50,382 nucleotides of DNA, taken from positions 1 to 50,382 of the forward strand of contig QHZB01000204.1 in assembly GCA_003224525.1 (NCBI GenBank). Reading direction: 5' to 3'. The position numbers were made by a program, and so were the translations under genes. This DNA is from Acidobacteriota bacterium. Its GTDB lineage: Bacteria; Acidobacteriota; Terriglobia; Acidiferrales; UBA7541. Under the pieces are notes generated by a model that saw only the letters and a program-made list of their open reading frames with translations, did not search any database and was not told the DNA's origin. This document shows positions 8,114-17,075 of this stretch, one piece after another. The first letter of the stretch is position 1. Each line of letters begins with the position of its first letter.

Positions 8114-8359
8114 TCAACCAGCGGCGGATTCCGCAGATTTTTGTGTCTGCGCCTCCGTTGTCGTGCCAGCAGACTTGGCCGTAATGTCGAGTCCATTCTT
8201 GTTCATATCGAATCTCTGTTTGCGGTCCAAGCCTTTGACAAACTCACGTGCCGCTTTAGCAACGGCTCCAGGAAGACTCGACGCATCCACTTTGACCGTC
8301 GATTCCACCGTTCCTTCATTTCTATCTCGATAGCGAAATTGCACCTCAAACGTTTTCAT
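8114..8359 (-). CDS. Small hypothetical protein
   Basis: An 81-residue protein from ATG 8359, chosen because a strong GGGAGG ribosome site lies 9 bases upstream; the longer frame to 8419 has no such site. It starts MKTFEVQFRYRDRNEG, looks like a small alternating strand/helix domain (basic helix AVAKAAREFVKGLDRKQRF), and ends in a Ser/Thr/Ala/Gln-rich tail. I do not recognise a family. It is followed upstream on the same strand by the lipoprotein gene at 8447-8731, about 87 bases away, so the two may be cotranscribed. Confidence 0.6.
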   Translation of the reverse strand: MKTFEVQFRYRDRNEGTVESTVKVDASSLPGAVAKAAREFVKGLDRKQRFDMNKNGLDITAKSAGTTTEAQTQKSAESAAG

Positions 8360-8446
8360 GCTTCTAGCCTCCCTTTTCTGACGATGAAAACAGAAACCAG
8401 TTCGCGCACTCCAAACCACGTGCGGGTCTTAAAACTGACGGGACCT

Positions 8447-8731
8447 TTAGCTGCGACGACGCTTTCGACTCGCCGCTTTCGCACCGGAACGCTTCGTTTT
8501 CCGGGCCTTAATCTCTGCCTTAAGCGTCTCGTTCTCTTTCGTCAAGGCATCGCGGGCAGCTGTCATTGTTTCGAGATCGTTTCCCAATTGGCCGTTCTCT
8601 TTCTGAAGTTCCGCCACATGGGCCTTCAACTGCTCGTTCTCTTGCTGGGTTTTAGTGTCGTTGCAGGCCGTCAAGGGCACACTGAGCACTACTGCCACAG
8701 CAAGTCGCGCCCAAGTGTTTTTGCGCGTCAT
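8447..8731 (-). CDS. Small coiled-coil lipoprotein
   Basis: The 94-residue protein has a lipoprotein signal: basic start MTRKNTWARL, hydrophobic core AVAVVLSVPL and lipobox LTAC with the acylated Cys at residue 23. The mature part is a continuous heptad-like coiled coil (QQENEQLKAHVAELQKEN and NETLKAEIKARK), ending in a strongly basic tail (RSGAKAASRKRRRS). The design recalls Lpp-like or OmpA-linked periplasmic spacer proteins; the basic tail could touch peptidoglycan or lipid phosphates, which is inference. No specific family recognised. Confidence 0.7.
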   Translation of the reverse strand: MTRKNTWARLAVAVVLSVPLTACNDTKTQQENEQLKAHVAELQKENGQLGNDLETMTAARDALTKENETLKAEIKARKTKRSGAKAASRKRRRS

Positions 8732-8891
8732 ACGTCATCCTTCCTTCACAAGTATTTGAATCGCAAATAGAACAACCGATAGCGGCTGAGGGGGGAAGAC
8801 ACCGCTGGCAACTGGGCCAGCGTAATGGAGTTTCTTAGATGGCGCAAGCCTGATAGACGCCATTCTCGGAAACTAGGCCGGTTGCAGCAAC

Positions 8892-9215
8892 TCACTTTCC
8901 GATAATCCGCCCAGTACGCCTGCGGGTCAGGATGCGAAGACCTAATTTATATTCGACTATCGCCACCGCGAAGAAAACGATGACTAAGGACAGGTGGGAG
9001 ACTGTGCTGTGATAAAACTCGCGATTTCCTGAAGGCATCGTGACGACCCACAGCCGTTCCGCGTATTGTTCGGCCACTGCCGCCAAGAGCAAAGACTGGA
9101 GTGCGACAACTCCCTTGATGACATTTGAACTTCTCAAAGGAAAGAGTCTCCAACAGTGTCTGTGACCCGAAAATACTCTCATGCTTTTGACTGAAAATCG
9201 ACTCAATGCCTTCAA
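8892..9215 (-). CDS. Possible small membrane protein
   Basis: The open frame encodes 107 residues with two hydrophobic stretches, VIKGVVALQSLLLAAVAEQ and HLSLVIVFFAVAIVEYKLGL, separated by a polar loop, and a basic C-terminal end (RILTRRRTGRIIGK). The first 30 residues look less protein-like, so the true start may be further in (a GTG or ATG around 9120-9130). No family recognised and no clear ribosome site; it could be spurious, although the two spaced helices on a positive-inside pattern favour a real membrane protein. Confidence 0.35.
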   Translation of the reverse strand: MKALSRFSVKSMRVFSGHRHCWRLFPLRSSNVIKGVVALQSLLLAAVAEQYAERLWVVTMPSGNREFYHSTVSHLSLVIVFFAVAIVEYKLGLRILTRRRTGRIIGK

Positions 9216-9310
9216 ATGCCTTCGTTGAAACTGGACGCGCAGCGACGGTGCCGCTACACTAATGGTTTTTACGACTTTGAGTATGGGCTTCCGAGAGGGC
9301 GCAGAGAGTC

Positions 9311-10480
9311 ATGCTCCGTTTTTACACAGCGGGTGAATCGCATGGACAGGCGCTGCTGGCGTTTATCTCTGGGTTGCCCGCGCAATTGCCCATTGATGTG
9401 AAGTATATCAATCACGAGCTGCGCCGCCGGCAGCTTGGCTATGGACGCGGCGGCCGGCAGAAGATCGAAAAGGACACTGCGGAGATTTTCGCCGGAGTGC
9501 GCCACGGGAAGACGATCGGTGCACCGATTGCGCTGCGGATCGAGAATCGCGATTGGGCCAACTGGGAAAAAATCCTGCCGGTGGAAGCGGCGGAAGACGA
9601 TCCAAGCGCGCGAAAACTCGTCGCGCCGCGCCCCGGCCACGCCGATCTTGCGGGATCGCAGAAATTCAACTACCACGATGCGCGCTATATTCTGGAGCGA
9701 GCTTCGGCGCGCGAAACCGCGGCACGGGTGGCGGCGGGCGCCTTTGCAAAACTGCTTTTGCGGGAATTCGGCACAGAAATCGCAAGTCATACGATTCAGG
9801 TGGGACACGTGCGCCTGGAAAAACCCGCCACGTGGAAGAAAATTCAGGCGGTGAGCGCGGAGCTGGATTCTCCTTTGCGGTGTATCGACGCTGCCGTACA
9901 GGAAAAAATGAAAGCGGAGGTTGACGCGGTACTCAAAGCGGGCGACACCGTGGGCGGGATCTTTGAAATTGTGGCGCACAAGGTTCCCGTGGGGTTGGGC
10001 AGCCATGCGCAATGGGACGATAAACTAGATGGACGGCTGGCGCAGGCACTGATGAGCGTGCAAGCGGTGAAGGCGGTGGAGATCGGCGGAGGCGTGGCAG
10101 GGGCCGGCTCCTTCGGAAGCGAAGTGCAGGACGAGATTTTCTACGAAAAATCGGTGCGACGGTTCCGGCGCTCGACGAACCGCGCCGGAGGACTGGAAGG
10201 CGGAATCACGAACGGCGAAGACGTGGTCTTGCGAGGATACTTGAAGCCCATTTCGACTTTGCGCCAATCGCTACACACTGCGGACATGGTGACCAAAGAG
10301 CCGGTGAAGGCCGCCTATGAGCGGTCCGACTGGTGCGTGGTACCCGCGGGCGCGGTGGCCGGTGAAGCTATGGTTGCCCTTGTGCTGGCGGATGCTTTTC
10401 TGCAAAAATTTGGAGGAGACTCGCTCGCTGAGATGCGACGGAACTTCGACAACTATGCGCGACAAATCGACGAGTTCTGA
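9311..10480 (+). CDS. aroC: Chorismate synthase
   Basis: The 389-residue enzyme makes chorismate from EPSP with reduced FMN, the last step of the shikimate pathway. It opens MLRFYTAGESHG, matching the first AroC signature (GESHG at residues 8-12), followed by RRRQLGYGRGGRQKIEKD and FAGVRHGKTIGAPIAL. The region GSQKFNYHDARYILERASARETAARVA (9651-9735) carries the second signature, and VCxxx-type ending AFLQKFGGDSL is usual. Length is normal. A GAGAG ribosome site precedes ATG 9311. The last 26 bases overlap the def start, so aroC-def-fmt are probably one transcript. Confidence 0.96.
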   Translation: MLRFYTAGESHGQALLAFISGLPAQLPIDVKYINHELRRRQLGYGRGGRQKIEKDTAEIFAGVRHGKTIGAPIALRIENRDWANWEKILPVEAAEDDPSARKLVAPRPGHADLAGSQKFNYHDARYILERASARETAARVAAGAFAKLLLREFGTEIASHTIQVGHVRLEKPATWKKIQAVSAELDSPLRCIDAAVQEKMKAEVDAVLKAGDTVGGIFEIVAHKVPVGLGSHAQWDDKLDGRLAQALMSVQAVKAVEIGGGVAGAGSFGSEVQDEIFYEKSVRRFRRSTNRAGGLEGGITNGEDVVLRGYLKPISTLRQSLHTADMVTKEPVKAAYERSDWCVVPAGAVAGEAMVALVLADAFLQKFGGDSLAEMRRNFDNYARQIDEF

Positions 10481-11042
10481 CGCACCTGCCCCGGCGGCCA
10501 CCGAGACGCCGCAAGCGCCGTCTGCGGCACGCAAGATCTATCCGATCGTCAAGTACGGCGATGCCGTCCTGGAGAAGCCGGGCGCGCCCATTAAGAAATT
10601 CGACGCTGAGCTGGAGCAACTAACGGAGGATATGTTCGCCTCGATGTACGCAGCGCAGGGCGTGGGACTGGCGGCGCCACAAATCGGATTGAGCCTGCGA
10701 ATCGCGGTGGTCGATGTAACCGGGGGAAAGAATCCGGAAGCCAAGATCGTGCTAGCGAACCCCGAGGTCGTTCACGCGGAAGGCGAAGTTCGGGAAGAAG
10801 AAGGCTGCCTCTCGATACCGGGTTTTCGAGGGTACGTGCTACGGCCGCAGTTTGTGACCATCAAGGCGCAGAACGCGAAGGGCGAGACGTTTGAAATTCG
10901 CGGGGAAAACCTGCTGGCGCGGGCGTTCTGCCATGAGATTGATCACCTCAACGGAATCCTTTTTTTGCAGCACCTCAGCATGCTGAAGCGCGACCTGATC
11001 AAACGGAAAATCAAGAAGCTCAGGAAACAGGGCGAGTGGTAA
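10455..11042 (+). CDS. def: Peptide deformylase
   Basis: The protein is 195 residues from ATG 10455, which lies inside the 3' end of aroC. Three deformylase motifs are present: GVGLAAPQIG (69-78), EEGCLSIPG (115-123, Cys118 metal ligand) and CHEIDH (159-164, His160 and His164 ligands with catalytic Glu161). It removes the formyl group from nascent proteins. The first 25 residues are an Ala/Pro/Thr-rich extension before the domain. Frame upstream of 10455 would lie fully within aroC and was rejected. It abuts fmt, the enzyme that adds the same formyl group to initiator tRNA, a classic gene pair. Confidence 0.95.
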   Translation: MRDKSTSSDAPAPAATETPQAPSAARKIYPIVKYGDAVLEKPGAPIKKFDAELEQLTEDMFASMYAAQGVGLAAPQIGLSLRIAVVDVTGGKNPEAKIVLANPEVVHAEGEVREEEGCLSIPGFRGYVLRPQFVTIKAQNAKGETFEIRGENLLARAFCHEIDHLNGILFLQHLSMLKRDLIKRKIKKLRKQGEW

Positions 11043-12017
11043 GTGCCGGAGCGCATGCGAATCGTTTTCTGCGGGACGCCCTCCTTCGCGGTTCCCACGC
11101 TCAAGCGTCTCCTCGCACAAACTGACTTTGAAATCGTTGGCGTGATTACGCAGCCGGACCGGCCTCGTGGGCGTGGGCAGGAAGTTTCTTTTTCTCCGAT
11201 GAAGGAAGCGGCGCTGGCTGCGAATCTTCCGGTGCATCAGCCGGAAAAAATTCGGGCGCCGGAAAACGAGGAACTGCTGCAGAAGCTGGCTCCCGACTGC
11301 GTGGTGATCATCGCGTACGGCCAAATTATCCCGGCAAGATTGCTGCCGATTCCGAAACTGGGATGGATCAATTTGCATGCTTCCCTGCTCCCCAAGTACC
11401 GAGGTGCGGCGCCGATTAATTGGGCCATCGTGAATGGCGGGACGCGAACTGGCGTGACGACGATGCGAATCGATGCGGGCATGGACACTGGGGAGATGCT
11501 GTTGCAGCGCGAGATCGAAATCGGCGCAAGAGAAACGGCACCCGAACTTGCCGCGCGCATGGCGGAGTCCGGCGCACCACTCATGGCAGAGACCTTGCGC
11601 GGTCTGGCCGCTGGAACAATTGCTCCGAAAGCTCAGGACCACGCGGAAGCCAGCTACGCGCCGATGCTGAAAAAAGAAGACGGGCGTATCGATTGGAGGC
11701 GGCCAGCGATGGAGATCTACAACCGTATGCGCGGCTTCGCGCCGTGGCCGGGGGCTTACACTACGTTTCGCGGGCAGACTTGCCACGTCTGGGGTGAGCC
11801 GGTGTCTAAAGAAAGGGACGCTGGCTTGCCGAGCGGCGCGGGCGGCGGTGCGCCCGGAACTTTGTTCGGCGAAAAGAATGAATTATTCGTGGGGTGCGGC
11901 GACGCAACCGTTTTGTGCGTTGGACTCGTCCAACTGGAGGGGCGCAGGCCGGTCAAGGCAAACGATTTTGCGAACGGCGCGCGATTGAAGAGCAGTGAAC
12001 GCTTTGGCGACACCTGA
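11043..12017 (+). CDS. fmt: Methionyl-tRNA formyltransferase
   Basis: This 324-residue enzyme formylates Met-tRNAfMet using 10-formyl-THF. N-terminal Rossmann-like start MRIVFCGTPSFAVPTLKRLL, the ITQPDRPRGRG loop, the folate-site motif HASLLPKYRGAAPINWAI (112-129) and DTGEM are all visible; the C-terminal OB-like tRNA-binding domain includes GFAPWPGAYT. The frame starts at a GTG immediately after the def stop (TAAGTG), with ATG 11055 four codons in as the alternative; conservation begins at that ATG. Third gene of aroC-def-fmt. Confidence 0.95.
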   Translation: MPERMRIVFCGTPSFAVPTLKRLLAQTDFEIVGVITQPDRPRGRGQEVSFSPMKEAALAANLPVHQPEKIRAPENEELLQKLAPDCVVIIAYGQIIPARLLPIPKLGWINLHASLLPKYRGAAPINWAIVNGGTRTGVTTMRIDAGMDTGEMLLQREIEIGARETAPELAARMAESGAPLMAETLRGLAAGTIAPKAQDHAEASYAPMLKKEDGRIDWRRPAMEIYNRMRGFAPWPGAYTTFRGQTCHVWGEPVSKERDAGLPSGAGGGAPGTLFGEKNELFVGCGDATVLCVGLVQLEGRRPVKANDFANGARLKSSERFGDT

Positions 12018-12115
12018 TTGCGTGGCGCAGACCACTAGGGCATACTCAAAATCTGCCCTTAGCACATGAAATTAAGCACTCATTGACTGACCGTGGTAAC
12101 GGGAGCTCACCTTAC

Positions 12116-13930
12116 ATGAACATCTCTAAATCTTCAGCAATACGCGGAAATGTTTTTTTCCGCGGAAGGGAAGTCTTGCGCGCTACGGCCTGCTGGATGC
12201 TCTTCGCGCAGCTTCTAGGAGTGCCCTATGCGCGGGCTGCGGGCGACAAATCCGTCCCGACGGCAGCGCCAGTTGGCGCCGCGAACGATCCCGTCCTGAA
12301 AGCCATGCAAGATGAGATCAAGCGAGCGACGGCGGAGCTTGGCAAGTCTGAACAGCCGCCTTACTACCTGAGTTATACGGTTTACGACCAGGATTTTGTC
12401 GTGCTGGTGGGGGCCTACGGCAGTCTGCTGACCGACACCGTTGCACAAAGGCGATTCGCGGATGTGAATATGCGCGTAGGCACACCGGAGCTGGACAACA
12501 CCCACGGACAGAGCCGACCCAGCGGAGTGAATTCCGGCAGTCTGCCGCTCGGAAACGACCCGGACGCGATTGCGCGGGTGCTGTGGGAACTGACGGATCG
12601 CGAGTACAAGCGCGCCGTGCCTTCGCTGCTGAGCGTGCGCACGAACACGGCGGTTCGCGCCGAAGAAGAGGACAAGTCGCCGGATTTCTCGAAGGAGAAG
12701 CCGCAGAGGCACATCGGGGAAGCGGAGCCGGCTGCGCCGTTCGACCGCGCGGCCTGGGAAGGCGAGATCAAGAGACTCTCGGGCGCGTTCCGGAAATACC
12801 CGGAGGTGTACTTCGCGACGGTCTTGATTCAAGTGCAGCGCTCGAATTCGAGGATGGTTTCGAGCGAGGGAAGCGCGATCGTTTCGCCCAGCACTTCTAC
12901 TCGCCTGATCATGGAAGCGCAGACGCGCGCCGAGGACGGCATGGACTTGCTGCGAGTAGAAACGTTTCAGGCTCCCACGGCGAGCGGTTTGCCGAGCGAA
13001 ACGGAACTGACGGGCAAGATCGAAAAAATGGCCGCGGACTTGAGCGCGCTGCGCAAGGCGCCGATGGCGGAGCCGTATGATGGCCCGGCGGTATTGAGCG
13101 GACGCGCGGCGGCGGTTTTTTTCCATGAAGTGCTGGGGCACAGACTGGAAGGCCACCGACAGCGCGATGAGGAGGAAGGACAGACCTTCACGAAGAAGAT
13201 CGGGCAGGAAGTGCTGCCGAAATTCCTGAGCGTAATGGACGACCCGACAACGCACGAGATGGCGGGGGTGAAGCTGGCGGGCGCGTATGACTTTGACGAT
13301 GAAGGCGAGCCGTCGCAGCGAGTGGAAGTAATTAAGGACGGGGTGCTGAAGAATTTTCTGATGTCGCGGATGCCCATCAAAGACTTCGGCCAATCGAATG
13401 GACATGGGCGAAACCAACCCGGGCGGATGCCCACGGGGCGCCAAGGAAACTTGATCGTCACGTCGACCCAAACGGTGCCGGAAGCGGAAATGCGGCAGAA
13501 GCTGATTGATGAAGTGAAGAAGCAGGGTAAGCCTTACGGCCTATACTTCGACGATATTCAGGGAGGGTTTACGCTGACGACGCGGGCGTTGCCGCAGGCG
13601 TTCCAAGTGCTGCCGGTGCTTGTGTACAAAGTATACGCCGACGGGCGTCCCGACGAATTGGTGCGCGGGGTGGACATAGTGGGTACGCCACTCGCAGCGT
13701 TGACGCGGATTCTGACAACCGGAGATCAGCCGCGCGTATTCAACGGGGTGTGCGGGGCGGAGAGCGGGCAGGTGCCGGTGGCGGCCGTGGCTCCGTCGAT
13801 GCTCTTTTCCGAAATGGAGGTGCAGAAGCGCGCGCACGAACACGAACGTCCGCCGCTGCTGCCGCCACCGGGATTTGAAGATGCTGGCGCTTCCAAAGAG
13901 GCGCAAGCGAAAGCGGAGGTGAAGCCATGA
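12116..13930 (+). CDS. tldD: Exported TldD-like metallopeptidase subunit
   Basis: The protein is 604 residues from ATG 12116, which has GGGAG 10 bases upstream; an upstream TTG (12083) was rejected. Residues 1-42 look like a signal peptide (basic region, then ATACWMLFAQLLGVPYARA). The body is TldD/PmbA-type: the zinc motif HEVLGH (His337, Glu338, His342) followed by RLEGHR, and a late cysteine in FNGVCGAESGQ (Cys546), which corresponds to the third metal ligand known in TldD. TldD-TldE complexes cleave unfolded or modified peptides. The stop overlaps the ATG of the next gene (ATGA), which supplies the partner. An exported version is less usual than the cytoplasmic one. Confidence 0.83.
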   Translation: MNISKSSAIRGNVFFRGREVLRATACWMLFAQLLGVPYARAAGDKSVPTAAPVGAANDPVLKAMQDEIKRATAELGKSEQPPYYLSYTVYDQDFVVLVGAYGSLLTDTVAQRRFADVNMRVGTPELDNTHGQSRPSGVNSGSLPLGNDPDAIARVLWELTDREYKRAVPSLLSVRTNTAVRAEEEDKSPDFSKEKPQRHIGEAEPAAPFDRAAWEGEIKRLSGAFRKYPEVYFATVLIQVQRSNSRMVSSEGSAIVSPSTSTRLIMEAQTRAEDGMDLLRVETFQAPTASGLPSETELTGKIEKMAADLSALRKAPMAEPYDGPAVLSGRAAAVFFHEVLGHRLEGHRQRDEEEGQTFTKKIGQEVLPKFLSVMDDPTTHEMAGVKLAGAYDFDDEGEPSQRVEVIKDGVLKNFLMSRMPIKDFGQSNGHGRNQPGRMPTGRQGNLIVTSTQTVPEAEMRQKLIDEVKKQGKPYGLYFDDIQGGFTLTTRALPQAFQVLPVLVYKVYADGRPDELVRGVDIVGTPLAALTRILTTGDQPRVFNGVCGAESGQVPVAAVAPSMLFSEMEVQKRAHEHERPPLLPPPGFEDAGASKEAQAKAEVKP

Positions 13931-15645
13931 AAATTTTACGCCGCTCGAGCGCTTTGCTTTCCTACACACAATTGACAAGGATGGCGATGGCGGCTTTGCT
14001 GGCGCTGAATGCCACGGCAAGCCAGGCAGCATCCGAGGGATCAAAACCGGTGCCAGACGCCGCCATGGTCGCAGCACACGCGGCGGCGAAGGGCGACGGG
14101 TTGCTCGAGGCGCTGTTGATGGAATTGGACCGGTCCAAGGCGCAGCTCAAAATGGATCAGGTGCAGGCGCCGTATTACATCGAGTACCGCGTGAACGAGG
14201 TTGAGGACATCGGTGCTGAGGCCGCTTATGGGGCATTGCGCGAAAACCAGCACATTCACGTTCGCGTGCTGCGAGTGGTGGTGCGAATCGGCGATTACAT
14301 GCAAGACAGCTATTTCGGCAGAGGCCAGGGCGAATCCAGCATTTTGCCGCTGGACAACGATCCGATTGCGCTGCGCCACCAGATCTGGCTGGCAACGGAC
14401 GACGCTTATAAGGCCGCGGGGCAGGCACTGGCCGAGAAACAGGCAGCGATGAAGCAGTTCAGCACGGACCCGAATCCCGTGGATGATTTTGCGAAGTCGC
14501 CGAAAATGATTGCCGTCGAGCCGACAGCGTCGCTGAAAATCGACGAAGCGGCATGGAAGAAAACGCTTGAAGATTTGACGAGTTTGTACAAGCAGTATCC
14601 GGACGTGCAATCGGTGACGGCGTCGGCGAGGTTTTCGGCGATCAACGAGTACTTGGTGAATTCCGAAGGCACGGTCACGCGGTGCGGAAAGACGACGTAC
14701 AGCGTGCAATTGAACGGCTCGGCACAGGCGGCCGACGGGATGCGGCTGAGCCGGAGCCCGGCGTTCATGGTGGCGCGGCCCGAAGAATTGCCGACACGCG
14801 ACGCGCTGATGGGCGAAGCAAAGAAGATGCTGGAAACGGTGGTGGCGTTGCGGCAAGCGCCGATCGTCGAGGAGGAATACCGCGGGCCGGTGTTGTTCGC
14901 CGCGGATGCGGCGGACGACATCGTGTCTTCGTTGATCGGGCAGAACTTGCTGGGGCAAAAGCCGCAGCTTGGGAAACCAAATCGGACGACGGGAGCTTTT
15001 GCGACGAGCTACAAGACGCGCGTGCTGCCGAACTTTCTTTCGGTGGTGGACGATCCGACGATGAAGGATTTTCAGGGAAAGAGTCTGGTCGGAAGTTACG
15101 CCGTGGACAGCGAAGGCGTGAAAGCTCAGGCTGTCAATACGATCGAGAACGGGATGCTGGCGAATTATCTGGTGGGCCGACAACCTATTCGCGACTTTCC
15201 CACGTCGAATGGCCACGGACGCGCCGCGCCGGGATCTTTTCCCGGGCCTAGCCTCGGAGTGCTGTTAGTGAAAAGTTCCGACGCGCAAGCGCCTGATGAG
15301 TTGAAGAAAAAAGTCATCCAGATGGTTAAGGAGCAGGGCAAGGAATACGGCTATCGCGTGGAGACGCTTGGGCCGGGCAATGCGCCGCGGTTGCTCTATC
15401 GCGTGTACGCGAAGGATGGGCATGAAGAGTTGGTGCGAGGCGCGGTGTTCAACGAACTGGACATTCGCGCGATCCGCAATGATTTGATCGCCGTGGGCGA
15501 CGATCCGCTGGTGAGCAATCGTGCTGGCGCTGCGCCGACGACGATTATCAGCCCGTCGTTTCTGTTCGGTGAACTGGAAGTGAAGCGAGCGGATACGAGC
15601 AAGGACAAGCTGCCGGATTATCCGGCGCCGCCGTTGAAGAAGTGA
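13927..15645 (+). CDS. tldE: Exported TldE/PmbA-like partner lacking the zinc motif
   Basis: A 572-residue protein beginning with a signal peptide (MKILRRSSALLSYTQLTRMA then MAALLALNATASQAA). The body parallels the upstream TldD-like protein: PYYIEYRVNEVED near the start, VLPNFLSVVDDPTM, FPTSNGHGRAAPGSFPG and LVRGAVFNELDIRAIRND. At the place of the HExxxH motif it has DDIVSSLIGQNLLG, so it cannot bind zinc in the same way. This matches TldE/PmbA, the non-catalytic half of the TldD/TldE heterodimer. ATGA overlap with the upstream gene implies equal expression. Substrate unknown. Confidence 0.82.
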   Translation: MKILRRSSALLSYTQLTRMAMAALLALNATASQAASEGSKPVPDAAMVAAHAAAKGDGLLEALLMELDRSKAQLKMDQVQAPYYIEYRVNEVEDIGAEAAYGALRENQHIHVRVLRVVVRIGDYMQDSYFGRGQGESSILPLDNDPIALRHQIWLATDDAYKAAGQALAEKQAAMKQFSTDPNPVDDFAKSPKMIAVEPTASLKIDEAAWKKTLEDLTSLYKQYPDVQSVTASARFSAINEYLVNSEGTVTRCGKTTYSVQLNGSAQAADGMRLSRSPAFMVARPEELPTRDALMGEAKKMLETVVALRQAPIVEEEYRGPVLFAADAADDIVSSLIGQNLLGQKPQLGKPNRTTGAFATSYKTRVLPNFLSVVDDPTMKDFQGKSLVGSYAVDSEGVKAQAVNTIENGMLANYLVGRQPIRDFPTSNGHGRAAPGSFPGPSLGVLLVKSSDAQAPDELKKKVIQMVKEQGKEYGYRVETLGPGNAPRLLYRVYAKDGHEELVRGAVFNELDIRAIRNDLIAVGDDPLVSNRAGAAPTTIISPSFLFGELEVKRADTSKDKLPDYPAPPLKK

Positions 15646-15649
15646 ATGG

Positions 15650-15677
15650 TTTTCAGTTTTCAGTTTTTAGTTTTTAG
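15650..15677. repeat. Four tandem 7-base units (TTTTCAG x2, TTTTTAG x2)
   Basis: Directly after the tldE stop, four 7-base units follow one another: two TTTTCAG and two TTTTTAG. The array is T-rich on the coding strand but has no preceding stem, so I do not call it a terminator. Such short arrays vary in copy number by slippage. Confidence 0.6.
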
Positions 15678-15782
15678 TCCTTAGTGGAAAGAGGGGGCTG
15701 AAGGCCGCCCTGCGCACAATAAGTTATGCGGGCAAGTCTTACCGACGCCGACAAAGATGCCGGCGCTACGCATGAGGCTGGC

Positions 15783-16068
15783 TCATGGTGTTGGCGCATT
15801 TCGCGGGCGGGTGATCCAGACGTAGAAACAAACAATTACCCCGACAATCAGGCCGATGACGCCCGTGAAATAGATATACAATAATAAGTCCAGAGAATCC
15901 CACAGATCTGCTCGCCTGCTCCCAGCCCAGGAGGTTGAAGATCCACGCAGCGAGCAACCCGAGAAAGATCGGCCCGAGAACAATAGCAACGGTTGCAGCG
16001 AAACCTGCTACGAGCCCGTAGACAATTATTCCAACCACCTTTATGGCGCTGTTACGCGATGCGGACAT
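15783..16068 (-). pseudogene. Small two-helix membrane protein, frameshifted
   Basis: From ATG 16068 the minus strand reads MSASRNSAIKVVGIIVYGLV and further hydrophobic sequence with IVLGPIFLGLLAAWIFNLLG. Around 15870-15900 the hydrophobic pattern breaks and continues in another frame as LLLYIYFTGVIGLIVGVIV followed by CFYVWITRPRNAPTP and a stop at 15783. Joining both frames gives a plausible protein of about 95 residues with three membrane segments. A one- or two-base indel in a T/A-rich run is the simplest explanation; a sequencing error cannot be excluded. No family recognised. Confidence 0.5.
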
Positions 16069-16303
16069 CCAAGCGCTAATACTCAAATTACTGTAAGGCT
16101 GATCTAAGTCAAGACGCGATGGCAACCCGGCGCACGATTTGCGCCCGGCTGGCCCATAACGGTTGGAATTAGGAGCACTTATCAAATGATTGGCCGGGTA
16201 AGTGCCGACGATTACCAATTGGGATGCCCTTGTATACGTGAGTTTCGCGAATTATATAGTCTATAACATCTACATTGGGCTAAGACGGAATTCGATGTTC
16301 CTT

Positions 16304-16678
16304 TCATTCAGATCTCGAATCTTCAAATCGGTTAATCGGTGCAATGCCGACTCGAGGGAGTTCCATCATCGGCCGATCCTTGGGGTTGCGCTTGAGGACG
16401 ACAAGGCGCTCATCCTTCGTCAGGCGGATTTCTGCCGGCATCATGAGGATCGCGTGAAGGAGTCGTGCGAGGCTCATGGAGTGTTTTTCAAAGCAATCGC
16501 TGAGGAACCAACTGGCGATATTCACCAGGGCGATGCGGAAGAAACCCATAATTTGATCCAACTCGACGTCAATGCGATAGCGGTGATCTTTGCCTTGAAG
16601 ACGCAGCCACTCCTTTTCGTAGCGCCGCAGCCTACGCAGGGGCTTACCCCATTGCCAGTTATGCCGACCATTCGAGAG
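16304..16678 (-). mobile_element. C-terminal remnant of a transposase
   Basis: The minus frame is open from 16678 to the stop at 16304, with no credible start codon. It reads RRYEKEWLRLQGKDHRYRID, then VELDQIMGFFRIALVNIASW, MSLARLLHAILMMPAEIR and VVLKRNPKDRPMMELP. I recognise this as the typical C-terminal part of a DDE-type transposase/integrase-like family seen in bacterial IS elements, but cannot name the IS family. The catalytic domain is missing, so it is dead. No terminal inverted repeats found nearby. Confidence 0.5.
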
Positions 16679-16692
16679 CTAGCCAGTTTCAC

Positions 16693-16881
16693 TCACGGAT
16701 TAGCCTGAAATGTTGAGTTAGTGAAATGGCCTGTGACCGCATCCAGCGCCTTGTAGAGCACCACTTGCAGATGATCAACTTCGTGCTGGAAAATCCAGGT
16801 GTACCATCCAGAAGCTTCGACAAATTGTGGTTCTCCTTGTTCATCTAAAGATGCAACGCCAACCCTGCAGGCTCTCGGCAC
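16693..16881 (-). pseudogene. Remnant of a second peptide deformylase
   Basis: The minus frame (open up to about 16920) reads VPRACRVGVASLDEQGEPQF, then VEASGWYTWIFQHEVDHLQV. This is the C-terminal end of a peptide deformylase, including the metal motif HEVDH. The GxGLAAPQ and EGCLS motifs that should lie upstream are absent, so only the final third survives. The intact def is at 10455. It sits next to the transposase remnant, which may have caused the loss. Confidence 0.6.
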
Positions 16882-17075
16882 TGTATCTACTGCATCTCGG
16901 GAACCGTGTCTGAACGAACCTTATTCCGACAGAACATTCGGCTCCAAACCCATGGATCACTTACGTATGCACCGTTTCATTTCCCCAGTAGGCAATCTGT
17001 TGAACTCATTTTTTGTACCAACCGCTTTGCTTCCGGCATCGAACTGGGTCAAAATAGCGCCACAAGGAGACGCTC

